Assembly: GCA_029960865.1 (NCBI GenBank)
Contig: JASBVX010000005.1
Location: 1-16,650 of the forward strand
DNA: 16,650 nucleotides
Direction: 5' to 3'
Source: Bacillota bacterium
GTDB lineage: Bacteria > Bacillota > Sulfobacillia > RBS10-35
Positions 1-6,664 of the stretch are shown piece after piece. The first letter of the stretch is position 1. The number at the start of each line of letters is the position of its first letter. Both the position numbers and the translations under genes were made by a program. The notes below the pieces were generated by a model. That model was given only the letters and a program-made list of their open reading frames with translations, was not told the origin of the DNA and did not search any database.

Positions 1-1025
1 TTCCGGAAAGCGCCCGTCGCGTCCTCTGCGACCCCCAGGTGGAGGCAGCCGTCCTGGAGACGGCCCGGGGCGGCATCCTGAAAGGAGGTCTCGCCTTCGA
101 TCGGTGCCGCCTCAGCCTCTTTACGGGTATAGGCCGGGATCACCTGGGGCAGGATGGGCTCCATACTCTCGAAGATCTTCTCTGGGTCAAAAGCCTGCTG
201 GCCGATGTGGTCGAAGAAGAAGGATGGCTCGTCCTGCGGGATGATGATCCCCTCCTGCAGGAGATGGAGGAGAGACAGCGGAGAAAGAGGAGGATCGCCC
301 GCTTCGGCCTAGCCGACCACCCTCGGCGGCCTCTTCCCGACCTTTATGTGGGGGCGAAGGAACACCGCCTCCTCCTCATCCGGGAAGGGCGGGCCCAGGA
401 TCTCTGCTCTCTGGCGGACCTTCCCCTCCTCGGGGAACGGCCCCCTTCCTTTCAGATCCGCAACGTGGCGGGGGCCCTGGCCGGAGCTCTGGCTCTGGGT
501 GTGAGCCTGGATGAAGCTCTGGCGGGGCTCTTCTCTTTCACGCCCACCATGAACGAAGGCCGTTTTCAGCGGCGCCTCTGGCAGGGAGTCCACATCCTCC
601 TGGATTACGGCCATAACCCCGATGCCTGGCAGGAGGTCCTGGTCCATCTGGCGGCCGAGAACCTGGGCCAGATATGGGGGGTTATCGGGGTCCCCGGCGA
701 TCGGGGGGAGGATTGGATCCGGGAGGCGGGAGCCCTGGCGGCCCGGTACTGCCATCGCCTGGTCATCAAAGAAGATGCCGATCCCAGGGGAAGGCCCCGG
801 GGGGCGACGGCTCGCCTCTTGGCGGAAGGAGCACTGAAGGCAGGTTACCCGCCCTCCTCCCTGACCGTCCTCCTGGATGAGGGGGAAGCTTTTCGTTGGG
901 CCCTTCACCGGGCCCGGCCGGGCGATAGGGTCGTTCTGTTCTACGAAACCTTGGAGCCCCACCTGGCCTTTCTGGAAGGACTTCCTTTGCCGCTTCCTGT
1001 CCCTGCTTTCTCCACGCCCCTCTGA
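1..1025 (+). CDS. cphA: Cyanophycin synthetase-type Mur ligase, C-terminal part (5' truncated by window edge)
   Basis: The reading frame is open from the first bases (first full codon at 3) to a TGA at 1023-1025, about 340 residues, so only the C-terminal part of a longer gene is present. An internal GTG at 39 is unlikely to be the real start, because the residues before it (ARRVLCDPQ) already match the family. Seen motifs: VEAAVLETARGGIL, DHLGQDG, a DDP segment, a GRF segment, LLDYGHNPDAW, and GDRGEDW followed by KEDADPRGRPRG. This series is typical of the Mur-ligase-like C-terminal domain of cyanophycin synthetase, which ligates Arg onto a poly-Asp backbone using ATP. Two positions look divergent: VLRDDDP where VLNADDP is usual, and NEGRF where NPGRF is usual. 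The N-terminal ATP-grasp domain lies outside the window, so a CphA-like ligase with another substrate is possible. It ends 41 nt before ispE, across a purine-rich gap, and is probably co-transcribed with it. Confidence 0.8.
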   Translation, partial: PESARRVLCDPQVEAAVLETARGGILKGGLAFDRCRLSLFTGIGRDHLGQDGLHTLEDLLWVKSLLADVVEEEGWLVLRDDDPLLQEMEERQRRKRRIARFGLADHPRRPLPDLYVGAKEHRLLLIREGRAQDLCSLADLPLLGERPPSFQIRNVAGALAGALALGVSLDEALAGLFSFTPTMNEGRFQRRLWQGVHILLDYGHNPDAWQEVLVHLAAENLGQIWGVIGVPGDRGEDWIREAGALAARYCHRLVIKEDADPRGRPRGATARLLAEGALKAGYPPSSLTVLLDEGEAFRWALHRARPGDRVVLFYETLEPHLAFLEGLPLPLPVPAFSTPL

Positions 1026-1066
1026 CAGGAGGAAGGAGGGAGGGGGAAGTCGAAGGAGAAGGCATC

Positions 1067-2017
1067 GTGCAAACCAGAACGCAGGATGCCGTGCGGGTGT
1101 TGGCCCCCGCCAAGATCAACCTCGCCCTGGCGGTAGGACCCCTGGAGGAGGACGGCTACCACCGGGTGGCCACCGTCATGGCTACCGTCAGTCTTTCCGA
1201 CCGGCTGTTGCTGGCGCCCGCCCAGCAGCATGCCTTGGCGGTGGAGGGCCCCTTCGGGCCGGGGCTCCCCGCAGGGGAAGAAAATCTGGTCATGAAGGCC
1301 CTGCGCCTCTTTGAAGAAACCTTCGGCCTCCCGGAAGGCTGGGATGGGGTGGCCATGACCCTGCATAAGGAACTGCCGTGGGAAGCCGGCTTCGGCAGCG
1401 GTTCCAGCGATGCGGCGGCCCTCTTGAGGGCCCTGGCCTTTTTGCAGGGGTCTGAGGCGCCCGCCCAGGACCAACTTCTGGCGCTGGCCGCCCGGCTGGG
1501 AAGCGATGTGCCGGGCCTATTTCTGGGAGGTATGGTGGAAGGGTTAGGGCGGGGAGAACAGGTGAAACCGCTGAAGGCGTCCCCTCCCCTGCCGGTGGTT
1601 CTGGTAGCTCCGCCCTTTCGCCTTTCGGCCCGGGAGGTGTATGCTGCCTGGGAGGCGCTTCAGGGGACGGCCCTCTCCCATCCCCGGGAACGGCCGGAAT
1701 GGCTGAGGTTCATTGAGGAAGTGCGACGGCAGTCGTGGGATGACGCCTGGCCCCTTTGTTTCAACGATCTGGAACCGGTGGTGCGTCACCTCCTCCCCGA
1801 ACTGGATCCGTTCCTGGCCCTCCTGGAAAATGAGACGGTGTTGGCCTTCGGGGTGGCGGGCAGCGGTCCCGGCCTCTTCGCCCTCCTGGAAGAAGGAGCG
1901 GCCGCCGGCCGGGTGGCGGCCCGGGCCAGGCAGATGGGGGCCTGGGCGCAAACGGGACAGCTTTTGCCGGCCCACCGGCCGCCGGAGCGGCGTCCCGGGC
2001 TCAAAAGGGGGCGGTGA
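1067..2017 (+). CDS. ispE: 4-diphosphocytidyl-2-C-methyl-D-erythritol kinase
   Basis: This cytoplasmic GHMP kinase phosphorylates CDP-methylerythritol in the non-mevalonate (MEP) isoprenoid pathway. The 316-residue product is slightly longer than usual. Motif 1 is APAKINLAL (K16 is the likely catalytic lysine), followed by DGYHRVATVM. The glycine-rich ATP loop is GFGSGSSDAAALL, where most homologues have GGGSSDAA. LGSDVP places the catalytic aspartate at about D147. The C-terminal GHMP motif is GVAGSGPGLFALL. The GTG start at 1067 is supported by AAGGAG at 1053-1058, with 8 nt spacing. The stop is one base from the next gene, so the two are very likely in one operon. In Bacillus, ispE likewise lies directly upstream of purR. 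Confidence 0.95.
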   Translation: MQTRTQDAVRVLAPAKINLALAVGPLEEDGYHRVATVMATVSLSDRLLLAPAQQHALAVEGPFGPGLPAGEENLVMKALRLFEETFGLPEGWDGVAMTLHKELPWEAGFGSGSSDAAALLRALAFLQGSEAPAQDQLLALAARLGSDVPGLFLGGMVEGLGRGEQVKPLKASPPLPVVLVAPPFRLSAREVYAAWEALQGTALSHPRERPEWLRFIEEVRRQSWDDAWPLCFNDLEPVVRHLLPELDPFLALLENETVLAFGVAGSGPGLFALLEEGAAAGRVAARARQMGAWAQTGQLLPAHRPPERRPGLKRGR

Positions 2018-2018
2018 C

Positions 2019-2834
2019 GTGTTGGGTTTCATCGTTCTGGCAGGTCGAAAGAATCAAGGAATTTTGCGGGAAGTCAGCGATGTGGGCTGGGAGGCTCTGA
2101 TTCCTTTTTCGGGACGGCCCATGGTGTGGTATGTGCTTCAGGCCATCGGCCAGGTGCAAGAAGGGAACCCGTTGGTGGTGGTGGGCCCCTCCTTTGCCCT
2201 GTACGGGAATCCTCCCTGCCGGAACTGCACCTTTCTGGAGCCGAAAGAATCCCTTCTAGAGAACATTGAAGCCGGCCTGGAAGCCCTTCCCGGGGTGGAT
2301 GAGGTGGTGGTGGCCACCAGCGATATTCCCCTCATCCAGGGGGAAGACATCGCCGAATTCATCAGGCGATGCCGGGAACTGGGCGTGGACGTGTGTTATC
2401 CCATCGTCAGACAGGAACACTGCGAGGCTCTTTTGACGACCCCCCGCACCTATGTTCGCCTGCGGGAAGGAAGGTTCAGCGGCGGCAATCTCTTTTACTT
2501 CCGGCGCGAAGCCCTGCGTCGGGTCTGGCCTTTCCTTTCCCATGTCTACCGCTTGCGCAAAAAGCCGCTGAAGCTGGCGCCTCTTTTCGGATGGAGTTTG
2601 ATCTTCAAGGCGCTGCTGGGAACCCTGCGCATCCGGGACGTGGAAAAGAAAGCCTACCGTCTCACCGGGCTGAATGCCCGGGCCATTCCCACGGAGAGGG
2701 CGGCCATCGCGGTGGATGTGGATAAGCCGGAAGATTATTACGCGGCAGAACGGTGGCTTTCCAACAGCGGCCGCTTCCCCCTCGAATATCCCACCTTGCG
2801 CCGCTACCAGCTCATTAGGGGCGACAAACCCTGA
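2019..2834 (+). CDS. MobA-like NTP transferase family protein, substrate unknown
   Basis: The product is about 271 residues from a GTG at 2019. The open frame extends further upstream, but that part overlaps ispE; the purine run AAAAGGGGGCGG just before 2019 can serve as ribosome binding site. The fold is that of a nucleotidyltransferase (GT-A-like). Seen are the N-terminal FIVLAG strand with a degenerate glycine loop (GRKNQG), EALIPFSGRPM with the sugar- or cofactor-site pattern, VVATSDIPLI with the metal-binding aspartate, FSGGNLFYF, and DVDKPEDYYAAE near the end. This matches the NTP_transf_3/MobA-like group often found beside purR and ispE in clostridia, for which I know no proven substrate. 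A CxxC pair (C67, C70) lies in a loop. It starts 1 nt after ispE and its TGA overlaps the ATG of purR, which implies translational coupling. GlmU-like, IspD-like or MobA activity cannot be decided from sequence. Confidence 0.8.
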   Translation: MLGFIVLAGRKNQGILREVSDVGWEALIPFSGRPMVWYVLQAIGQVQEGNPLVVVGPSFALYGNPPCRNCTFLEPKESLLENIEAGLEALPGVDEVVVATSDIPLIQGEDIAEFIRRCRELGVDVCYPIVRQEHCEALLTTPRTYVRLREGRFSGGNLFYFRREALRRVWPFLSHVYRLRKKPLKLAPLFGWSLIFKALLGTLRIRDVEKKAYRLTGLNARAIPTERAAIAVDVDKPEDYYAAERWLSNSGRFPLEYPTLRRYQLIRGDKP

Positions 2835-3661
2835 TGAAACGAGGGGAACGGTTTGCCCTCTGGACGCAAAGGCTAGTGTCGGAGCCGGGCCGGAGGTTTT
2901 CCCTCGATGACCTGAGGTCGCCCGTAGGCACCCCCAAATCCACCATCAGCGGAGATCTGGCCGACCTGAAGCGGTTTTTTGCCGAGGAGGGCATCGGCCA
3001 GGTGGAAACCTGGGCCGGGGCGGCAGGGGGGGTCCGTTTCCGGCCCCTGCGCTCGCCGGAGGTGCTCCGCCGGTGGGCCGAAGAGCTGAGAGAAGAGCTT
3101 TCTGAGGAAAACCGCGTGCTGCCGGGGGGACTCCTCTACCTGCAGGATATTCTTTTCGATCCCTTCTGGGCCCAGCGCATTGGCGAGATATTGGCCTCGT
3201 GGTTTGCTCCCCGCGACCCGCAATATGTTCTGACGGTGGAGACCCGGGGGGTCCCTCCGGCCCTCTTTGCGGCCCGGGCGTTGGGAGTGAAGATGGTCCT
3301 GGCGCGGCGCACCAGCCGACCGGCGGAAGGTCCGGCCGTCTACATCCACTACCGAAGCCAGAGCTCCGACCGGCTCCAGACCATGAGTTTGGCCCGGCGG
3401 GCTTTGCCTCCGGGTTCCCGGGTGCTCATCGTCGATGATTTCATGAGGGGAGGGGGAACCCTCCGGGGCATGGAGCAGCTGTTGGAGGAGTTCTCCTGCC
3501 AGGTGGCAGGCAGGGGCGTCGTACTGGCGACGGCGATCCCCGAAGAGAAAGCGGTCCGCGATTTTGCTTCCATCCTGTGGTTGGAGGAAGTGCGGGAGGG
3601 TTTCCAGCCCAGGCTCCGCCTGGGTCATCCTTCGGGAGAAGGGGACGAGAAGCTATGGTGA
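2834..3661 (+). CDS. purR: Purine operon regulator PurR (PRPP-responsive)
   Basis: This is a Bacillus-type PurR of 275 residues (B. subtilis has 285), unrelated to the LacI-family PurR of E. coli. Residues 1-75 form the winged-helix DNA-binding domain (TPKSTISGDLADLKRFF). The rest is a phosphoribosyltransferase-like domain carrying the PRPP-binding motif VLIVDDFMRGGGTL (D201, D202). In the family, PurR represses purine synthesis and transport genes; PRPP, the product of the prs gene further along this window, releases it. The ATG at 2834 shares one base with the preceding TGA, and its last 7 bases overlap the start of ilvA. No PurBox-like operator pair was recognised in the window. Confidence 0.95.
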   Translation: MKRGERFALWTQRLVSEPGRRFSLDDLRSPVGTPKSTISGDLADLKRFFAEEGIGQVETWAGAAGGVRFRPLRSPEVLRRWAEELREELSEENRVLPGGLLYLQDILFDPFWAQRIGEILASWFAPRDPQYVLTVETRGVPPALFAARALGVKMVLARRTSRPAEGPAVYIHYRSQSSDRLQTMSLARRALPPGSRVLIVDDFMRGGGTLRGMEQLLEEFSCQVAGRGVVLATAIPEEKAVRDFASILWLEEVREGFQPRLRLGHPSGEGDEKLW

Positions 3662-4896
3662 GCCTAAAAGACATCGAAAGGGCCTGGGAGTCGGTTCAGC
3701 CCATCATCCGGGCTACCCCCCTGCGCCACATTCACTCTCTGGACCGGGTGGCGGGGCGCCACCTCCTCTTGAAGATGGAAAACGAACAGCGGACGGGTTC
3801 CTTCAAGATCCGAGGGGCGTATCACAAGATTTGCCGTCTTTCTCCCGAGGAAAAGGCGCGGGGGGTGGTGGCCGCTTCGGCAGGGAACCATGCCCAGGGG
3901 GTGGCCTTGGCCGCTCGGGAGCTGGGGACCAAAGCCACCATCGTCATGCCGCTTTTGGCTTCCATTCCCAAGGTGATGGCCACCCGCGACTACGGCGCGC
4001 AGGCCGTCTTACACGGGGAAACCTATGACGAGGCATACCAGAAGGCGCTGGAGCTTCAGCAGGAGCACGGCTATACCTTTGTCCACGCCTTCGATGACCC
4101 CCACATCATAGCGGGTCAGGGGACGGTAGGGCTGGAGATTCTACAGGAAGCGCCCCAAGTGGAAGTGGTGGTGGTGCCCATTGGCGGGGGCGGGCTCATC
4201 TCCGGCATTGCCACCGCCATCAAAGAAAAGAACCCCGGGGTGAAGGTTATCGGGGTGCAGGCCCGGGGGGCGCCTGCCATCTACCGGTCCCTCCAGGAGG
4301 GCCGCCCTGTCCAACTTACTCAGGTGCGGACCATCGCCGACGGCCTGGCCATCAAGAAGCCTTCCAGCACCACCCTGGACATCATTGGCCGCTATGTGGA
4401 CGATGTGGTCCTGGTGGAGGAAGAGCAGATCGCCCGGGCCATGATTCTCCTGGCGGAGCGGGGCAAGGCCATCGTGGAAGGAGCCGGAGCCGCAGCCCTG
4501 GCAGCAGTCCTGGCGGGCGAGGTCCCGGCGGCGGCCACCACGGCGGTGCTGGTCAGTGGGGGCAACGTGGACCTTGTCCAGATGGCCCGCATCATCGACC
4601 ATGGACTGGCTCAAGAAGGCCGCTATCTCCCTTTGGTCACCATCCTTCCCGACCGGCCCGGCGCCCTTAAGGACTTTCTCTCGTATGTGGCGCAGGCGGG
4701 CGCCAACGTCATCGGCGTGGAGCATCGCCGGCTTCAGGCGGGGCTGGCCTTGGGCGAGGCTGTGGTGAACCTGGTCCTGGAAACCCGGGATCGGGCCCAT
4801 GCGGAAGACGTTTTGCGGTTCCTCCATCAGGCGGGCTATCGAGTCCGGGAAGAAAGTTTTCGCCTGGAAGGATTTGGTAATAGCCCTGGCGAATAA
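3655..4896 (+). CDS. ilvA: Threonine ammonia-lyase (threonine dehydratase) with C-terminal ACT domain
   Basis: This PLP enzyme deaminates L-threonine to 2-oxobutanoate, the first step towards isoleucine or in threonine catabolism. The product is 413 residues. The PLP lysine is K51 in GSFKIRGAY. SAGNHAQGVAL, the phosphate-binding GGGGLISGIATA and a VSGGN segment near the end of the catalytic domain follow. An ACT-type domain runs from about residue 323 (LPLVTILPDRPGALKDFL) to the end. One ACT-like domain and about 400 residues fit the IlvA/TdcB class rather than the ~510-residue E. coli IlvA. The ATG at 3655 follows a GGGAGAAGGGGA purine run and overlaps purR by 7 nt; upstream in-frame codons lie inside purR. 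It occupies the position between purR and spoVG held by ridA (yabJ) in Bacillus. The last codons overlap a sigma-H-type promoter for spoVG. Confidence 0.95.
   Translation: MVSLKDIERAWESVQPIIRATPLRHIHSLDRVAGRHLLLKMENEQRTGSFKIRGAYHKICRLSPEEKARGVVAASAGNHAQGVALAARELGTKATIVMPLLASIPKVMATRDYGAQAVLHGETYDEAYQKALELQQEHGYTFVHAFDDPHIIAGQGTVGLEILQEAPQVEVVVVPIGGGGLISGIATAIKEKNPGVKVIGVQARGAPAIYRSLQEGRPVQLTQVRTIADGLAIKKPSSTTLDIIGRYVDDVVLVEEEQIARAMILLAERGKAIVEGAGAAALAAVLAGEVPAAATTAVLVSGGNVDLVQMARIIDHGLAQEGRYLPLVTILPDRPGALKDFLSYVAQAGANVIGVEHRRLQAGLALGEAVVNLVLETRDRAHAEDVLRFLHQAGYRVREESFRLEGFGNSPGE
4867..4894 (+). promoter_or_regulatory. Probable sigma-H promoter for spoVG
   Basis: The -35 element GAAGGATTT (4867-4875) fits the sigma-H consensus RnAGGAwww at every position. 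After a 12-nt spacer the -10 element GGCGAAT (4888-4894) fits RnnGAAT. Both lie inside the last codons of ilvA, and the T of GAAT is the first base of its TAA. A start site near 4901 would give a leader of about 60 nt before spoVG. In B. subtilis spoVG is a classic sigma-H target, which supports the call; the consensus is from memory and no start site was measured. Confidence 0.7.
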
Positions 4897-4918
4897 CCCT
4901 GGGTACCGCGGAAGTTCC

Positions 4919-4944
4919 GGCCTTTCCGCCATGGAGGAAAGGCC
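4919..4944 (+). promoter_or_regulatory. Leader hairpin directly before the spoVG ribosome binding site
   Basis: GGCCTTTCC (4919-4927) is perfectly complementary to GGAAAGGCC (4936-4944), giving a 9-bp stem with an 8-nt loop. Only one base separates it from the Shine-Dalgarno sequence AAGGAGG (4946-4952). It has no U-tract and therefore is not a terminator. A short palindrome, CGGAAGTTCCG, lies just upstream at 4909-4919. Possible roles are 5' mRNA stabilisation or control of ribosome access. Confidence 0.6.
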
Positions 4945-4945
4945 C

Positions 4946-4964
4946 AAGGAGGAGCTCAGGGTTG
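4946..4964 (+). promoter_or_regulatory. Ribosome binding site and TTG start of spoVG
   Basis: AAGGAGG at 4946-4952 is followed by 9 nt and then TTG at 4962-4964. Starting there gives MEVTDIR, the usual SpoVG N-terminus, so the TTG start is well determined. Confidence 0.9.
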
Positions 4965-5252
4965 GAAGTGACCGATATCCGGTTCCGGCGTTCCAATCGC
5001 AACGGCCGTGTGCTGGCGTTGGCATCCCTCACCTTCGACGATTGTTTCGTGGTCCACGATGTGCGGATCATCGATGGCGCCCATGGTCCTTTCATCTCCA
5101 TGCCGGCCCGGCGGACCGCTGCGGGGGACTACCTGGATACCGCCCACCCCATCACGGCGGAATACCGCCAGACGATCCAGGAGATCGTCCTGGAAGCTTA
5201 CGAGGATTGGCGAGCCCAGCAGGTTCCCGGTGAAGGAAAAGCGACCTCATAG
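4962..5252 (+). CDS. spoVG: Septation and sporulation regulator SpoVG
   Basis: The 96-residue product matches SpoVG in length and sequence: MEVTDIRFRR at the start, a central FVVHDVRIIDG, FISMPARR, and HPIT..YR..I...VL in the second half. SpoVG is a small nucleic-acid-binding protein that influences asymmetric septation and, in pathogens, virulence and capsule genes; it can act on RNA or DNA. It starts with TTG at 4962 behind a strong Shine-Dalgarno sequence and a hairpin. A sigma-H-type promoter lies 70-95 nt upstream. Its last 6 bases overlap the 3' end of the convergent minus-strand flippase gene, and no terminator is visible at the junction. In Bacillus it is followed by glmU; here a 1.35-kb reverse gene separates them. 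Confidence 0.95.
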   Translation: MEVTDIRFRRSNRNGRVLALASLTFDDCFVVHDVRIIDGAHGPFISMPARRTAAGDYLDTAHPITAEYRQTIQEIVLEAYEDWRAQQVPGEGKATS

Positions 5253-6596
5253 CTCAGGCGGCCGGTGCAGCAGTTGAGCCACGCGCCACCAGGCGGCGAT
5301 CCCGGCAAAGGAGCCAGCCAGGCCCATGGCCAGGGCAGCTCCTTTGATGCCAAGGCCCAGGGACGTGAGAAGGAAGAGAAAGCCCACCCGTGTCACGGTG
5401 CTGAGGGCCATGATAACGACGGTGTCCCGGGTGCAGCCCAGCCCATTCAAGATGCTGGACCCGGTAGCGAAGAGATAGAGAAAAGGCGCCAGCGGGGCCA
5501 AGGTTTGCAGAAGGGGTGCCACCGAGGCGCTTCCATAGAGAAGGCGGGCCACTTCCTGGGGAAAAAAGAGGAGGAGAAGGGCCATTCCCCCGCCGACGCC
5601 CAGGGTGAGGGCCAGGGCCAGCAGGGTGCGCTGGTAGAGCTCCTTGCGCTGGCGGCGGGCGGCCGCTTCGGCGATCTCAGGGATGAGGGTCTGGGCCAAG
5701 GGCTGGATCAGGACGGTGCCCAGGTAGACGATGGGCAGGGCCATGCCCACCAGTTCCCCAAAGGACCGGGTGGCGTCCAGCGATTCGACCCCCGTCTGGC
5801 GCAGGCGCAAGGGGATCAGGACAGCATCCAGGGTGTTGTTGACGGAAGAAAGGACGTGGGCCAGGGCTACCGGGAAGGAAAGGGTCAGGAGGGTTCGGGA
5901 GAGATGGGGGGGAGGAGAGGGGGAGGGACGGGTGCTGTGCACAAAGGGTCGGGCCAGCAAGAGGAGCAGTCCCAGCCCCACCCACTCCCCCAGGGCCGTC
6001 GACCCGGTGGCCCAAGCCGCCAGCTGAACGTGGGTGAAGGGGAGGGAGAGGCTCAGAAGGAGGAGCACCGCTCCCACCCGCACGATCTGTTCCGTCACCT
6101 GGCTGAGGGCGATGGGAAAGGTAGCCTCATGGCCTAAGAGAAAGCCCCGGTACACGGAGGAGAAACCGTTGGCCACCAGGGCCGGCAGGAGGGCCAGGAG
6201 GGGCAAAAGGATCCGGGTGTCCTGGATGACGTAGGTGGCCAGGGCGGGTGCCAGGAGAAGGAGGAGCAGGCTGGCCACAAGGACGGCAGGCAAGACGATC
6301 TTGAGGCCGGCCCGGCGGACATCCCCGGCGCGGTGCGGATCTTTCAGGGCCAAGGCTTCGGCCGTCATTTTGGCGATGCCTGTGGTGAGGCCCAAGGTGC
6401 CGAGGGTTAAAAAGAGAAGAAAAACGGGATAGACCTGCTGTACCAGGCCTACCCCTTCCGCTCCCAGGGCCCGCACCAGGGCCACCCGATACACGAATCC
6501 GAGGATCCGGTTGATGGCACCGGCGCTGAAGAGGACAAAGGCCGCCCGCAAAAGGCGCGACCGGACCAGCCGCCGGCTGAAGGATTTCACCGCCAC
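5247..6596 (-). CDS. SpoVB/MOP-superfamily lipid-linked saccharide flippase (polysaccharide transporter)
   Basis: This is a 449-residue polytopic membrane protein with roughly 12-14 hydrophobic segments. The N-terminal region (INRILGFVYRVALVRALGAE, then GVGLVQQVYPVF) and a later STVTRVGF segment fit the SpoVB-like branch of the MOP (MATE/MurJ/Wzx) superfamily. Members move lipid-linked glycans or peptidoglycan precursors across the membrane; SpoVB acts in spore cortex synthesis. A Ser/Pro-rich loop (STRPSPSPPP) sits near the middle. The start is taken as GTG at 6596 (complement strand); a second GTG six bases on is possible, and the Shine-Dalgarno sequence is weak. It runs opposite to all neighbours, overlaps the spoVG 3' end by 6 nt and is divergent from glmU. 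The family is clear, but the exact substrate and whether this is the true SpoVB are not. Confidence 0.85.
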   Translation of the reverse strand: MAVKSFSRRLVRSRLLRAAFVLFSAGAINRILGFVYRVALVRALGAEGVGLVQQVYPVFLLFLTLGTLGLTTGIAKMTAEALALKDPHRAGDVRRAGLKIVLPAVLVASLLLLLLAPALATYVIQDTRILLPLLALLPALVANGFSSVYRGFLLGHEATFPIALSQVTEQIVRVGAVLLLLSLSLPFTHVQLAAWATGSTALGEWVGLGLLLLLARPFVHSTRPSPSPPPHLSRTLLTLSFPVALAHVLSSVNNTLDAVLIPLRLRQTGVESLDATRSFGELVGMALPIVYLGTVLIQPLAQTLIPEIAEAAARRQRKELYQRTLLALALTLGVGGGMALLLLFFPQEVARLLYGSASVAPLLQTLAPLAPFLYLFATGSSILNGLGCTRDTVVIMALSTVTRVGFLFLLTSLGLGIKGAALAMGLAGSFAGIAAWWRVAQLLHRPPEL

Positions 6597-6664
6597 CGCC
6601 CCATCGTCGGTCGTAGATCTATGAGGATTTCCATAGTAGAATGCAAGGCGCAGGGGGATGACCT
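6597..6664. promoter_or_regulatory. Divergent intergenic region between flippase gene and glmU
   Basis: This 68-bp gap should hold promoters for both directions. On the plus strand TAGAAT (6637-6642) could be a -10 box for glmU, but the hexamer 17 nt upstream (TAGATC) is a poor -35. TAGATCTA (6614-6621) is an 8-bp palindrome. AGGGGG at 6652-6657 is the glmU ribosome binding site. No convincing minus-strand promoter was seen. Confidence 0.35.

Noticed and set aside
309..962. Minus-strand open frame opposite the Mur ligase
   Set aside because: It has no recognisable motifs, and the plus strand matches cyanophycin synthetase throughout.
5265..6137. Plus-strand open frame of 290 codons across the flippase gene
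   Set aside because: The product is Gly/Gln/Glu-rich and hydrophilic, the mirror of membrane segments on the other strand, where a clear SpoVB-family protein is encoded.
6622..6642. Sigma-H-like AGGATTT and GAAT upstream of glmU
   Set aside because: The spacing is only 8 nt between AGGATTT and GAAT, where about 14-15 is needed, and the first purine is lacking.
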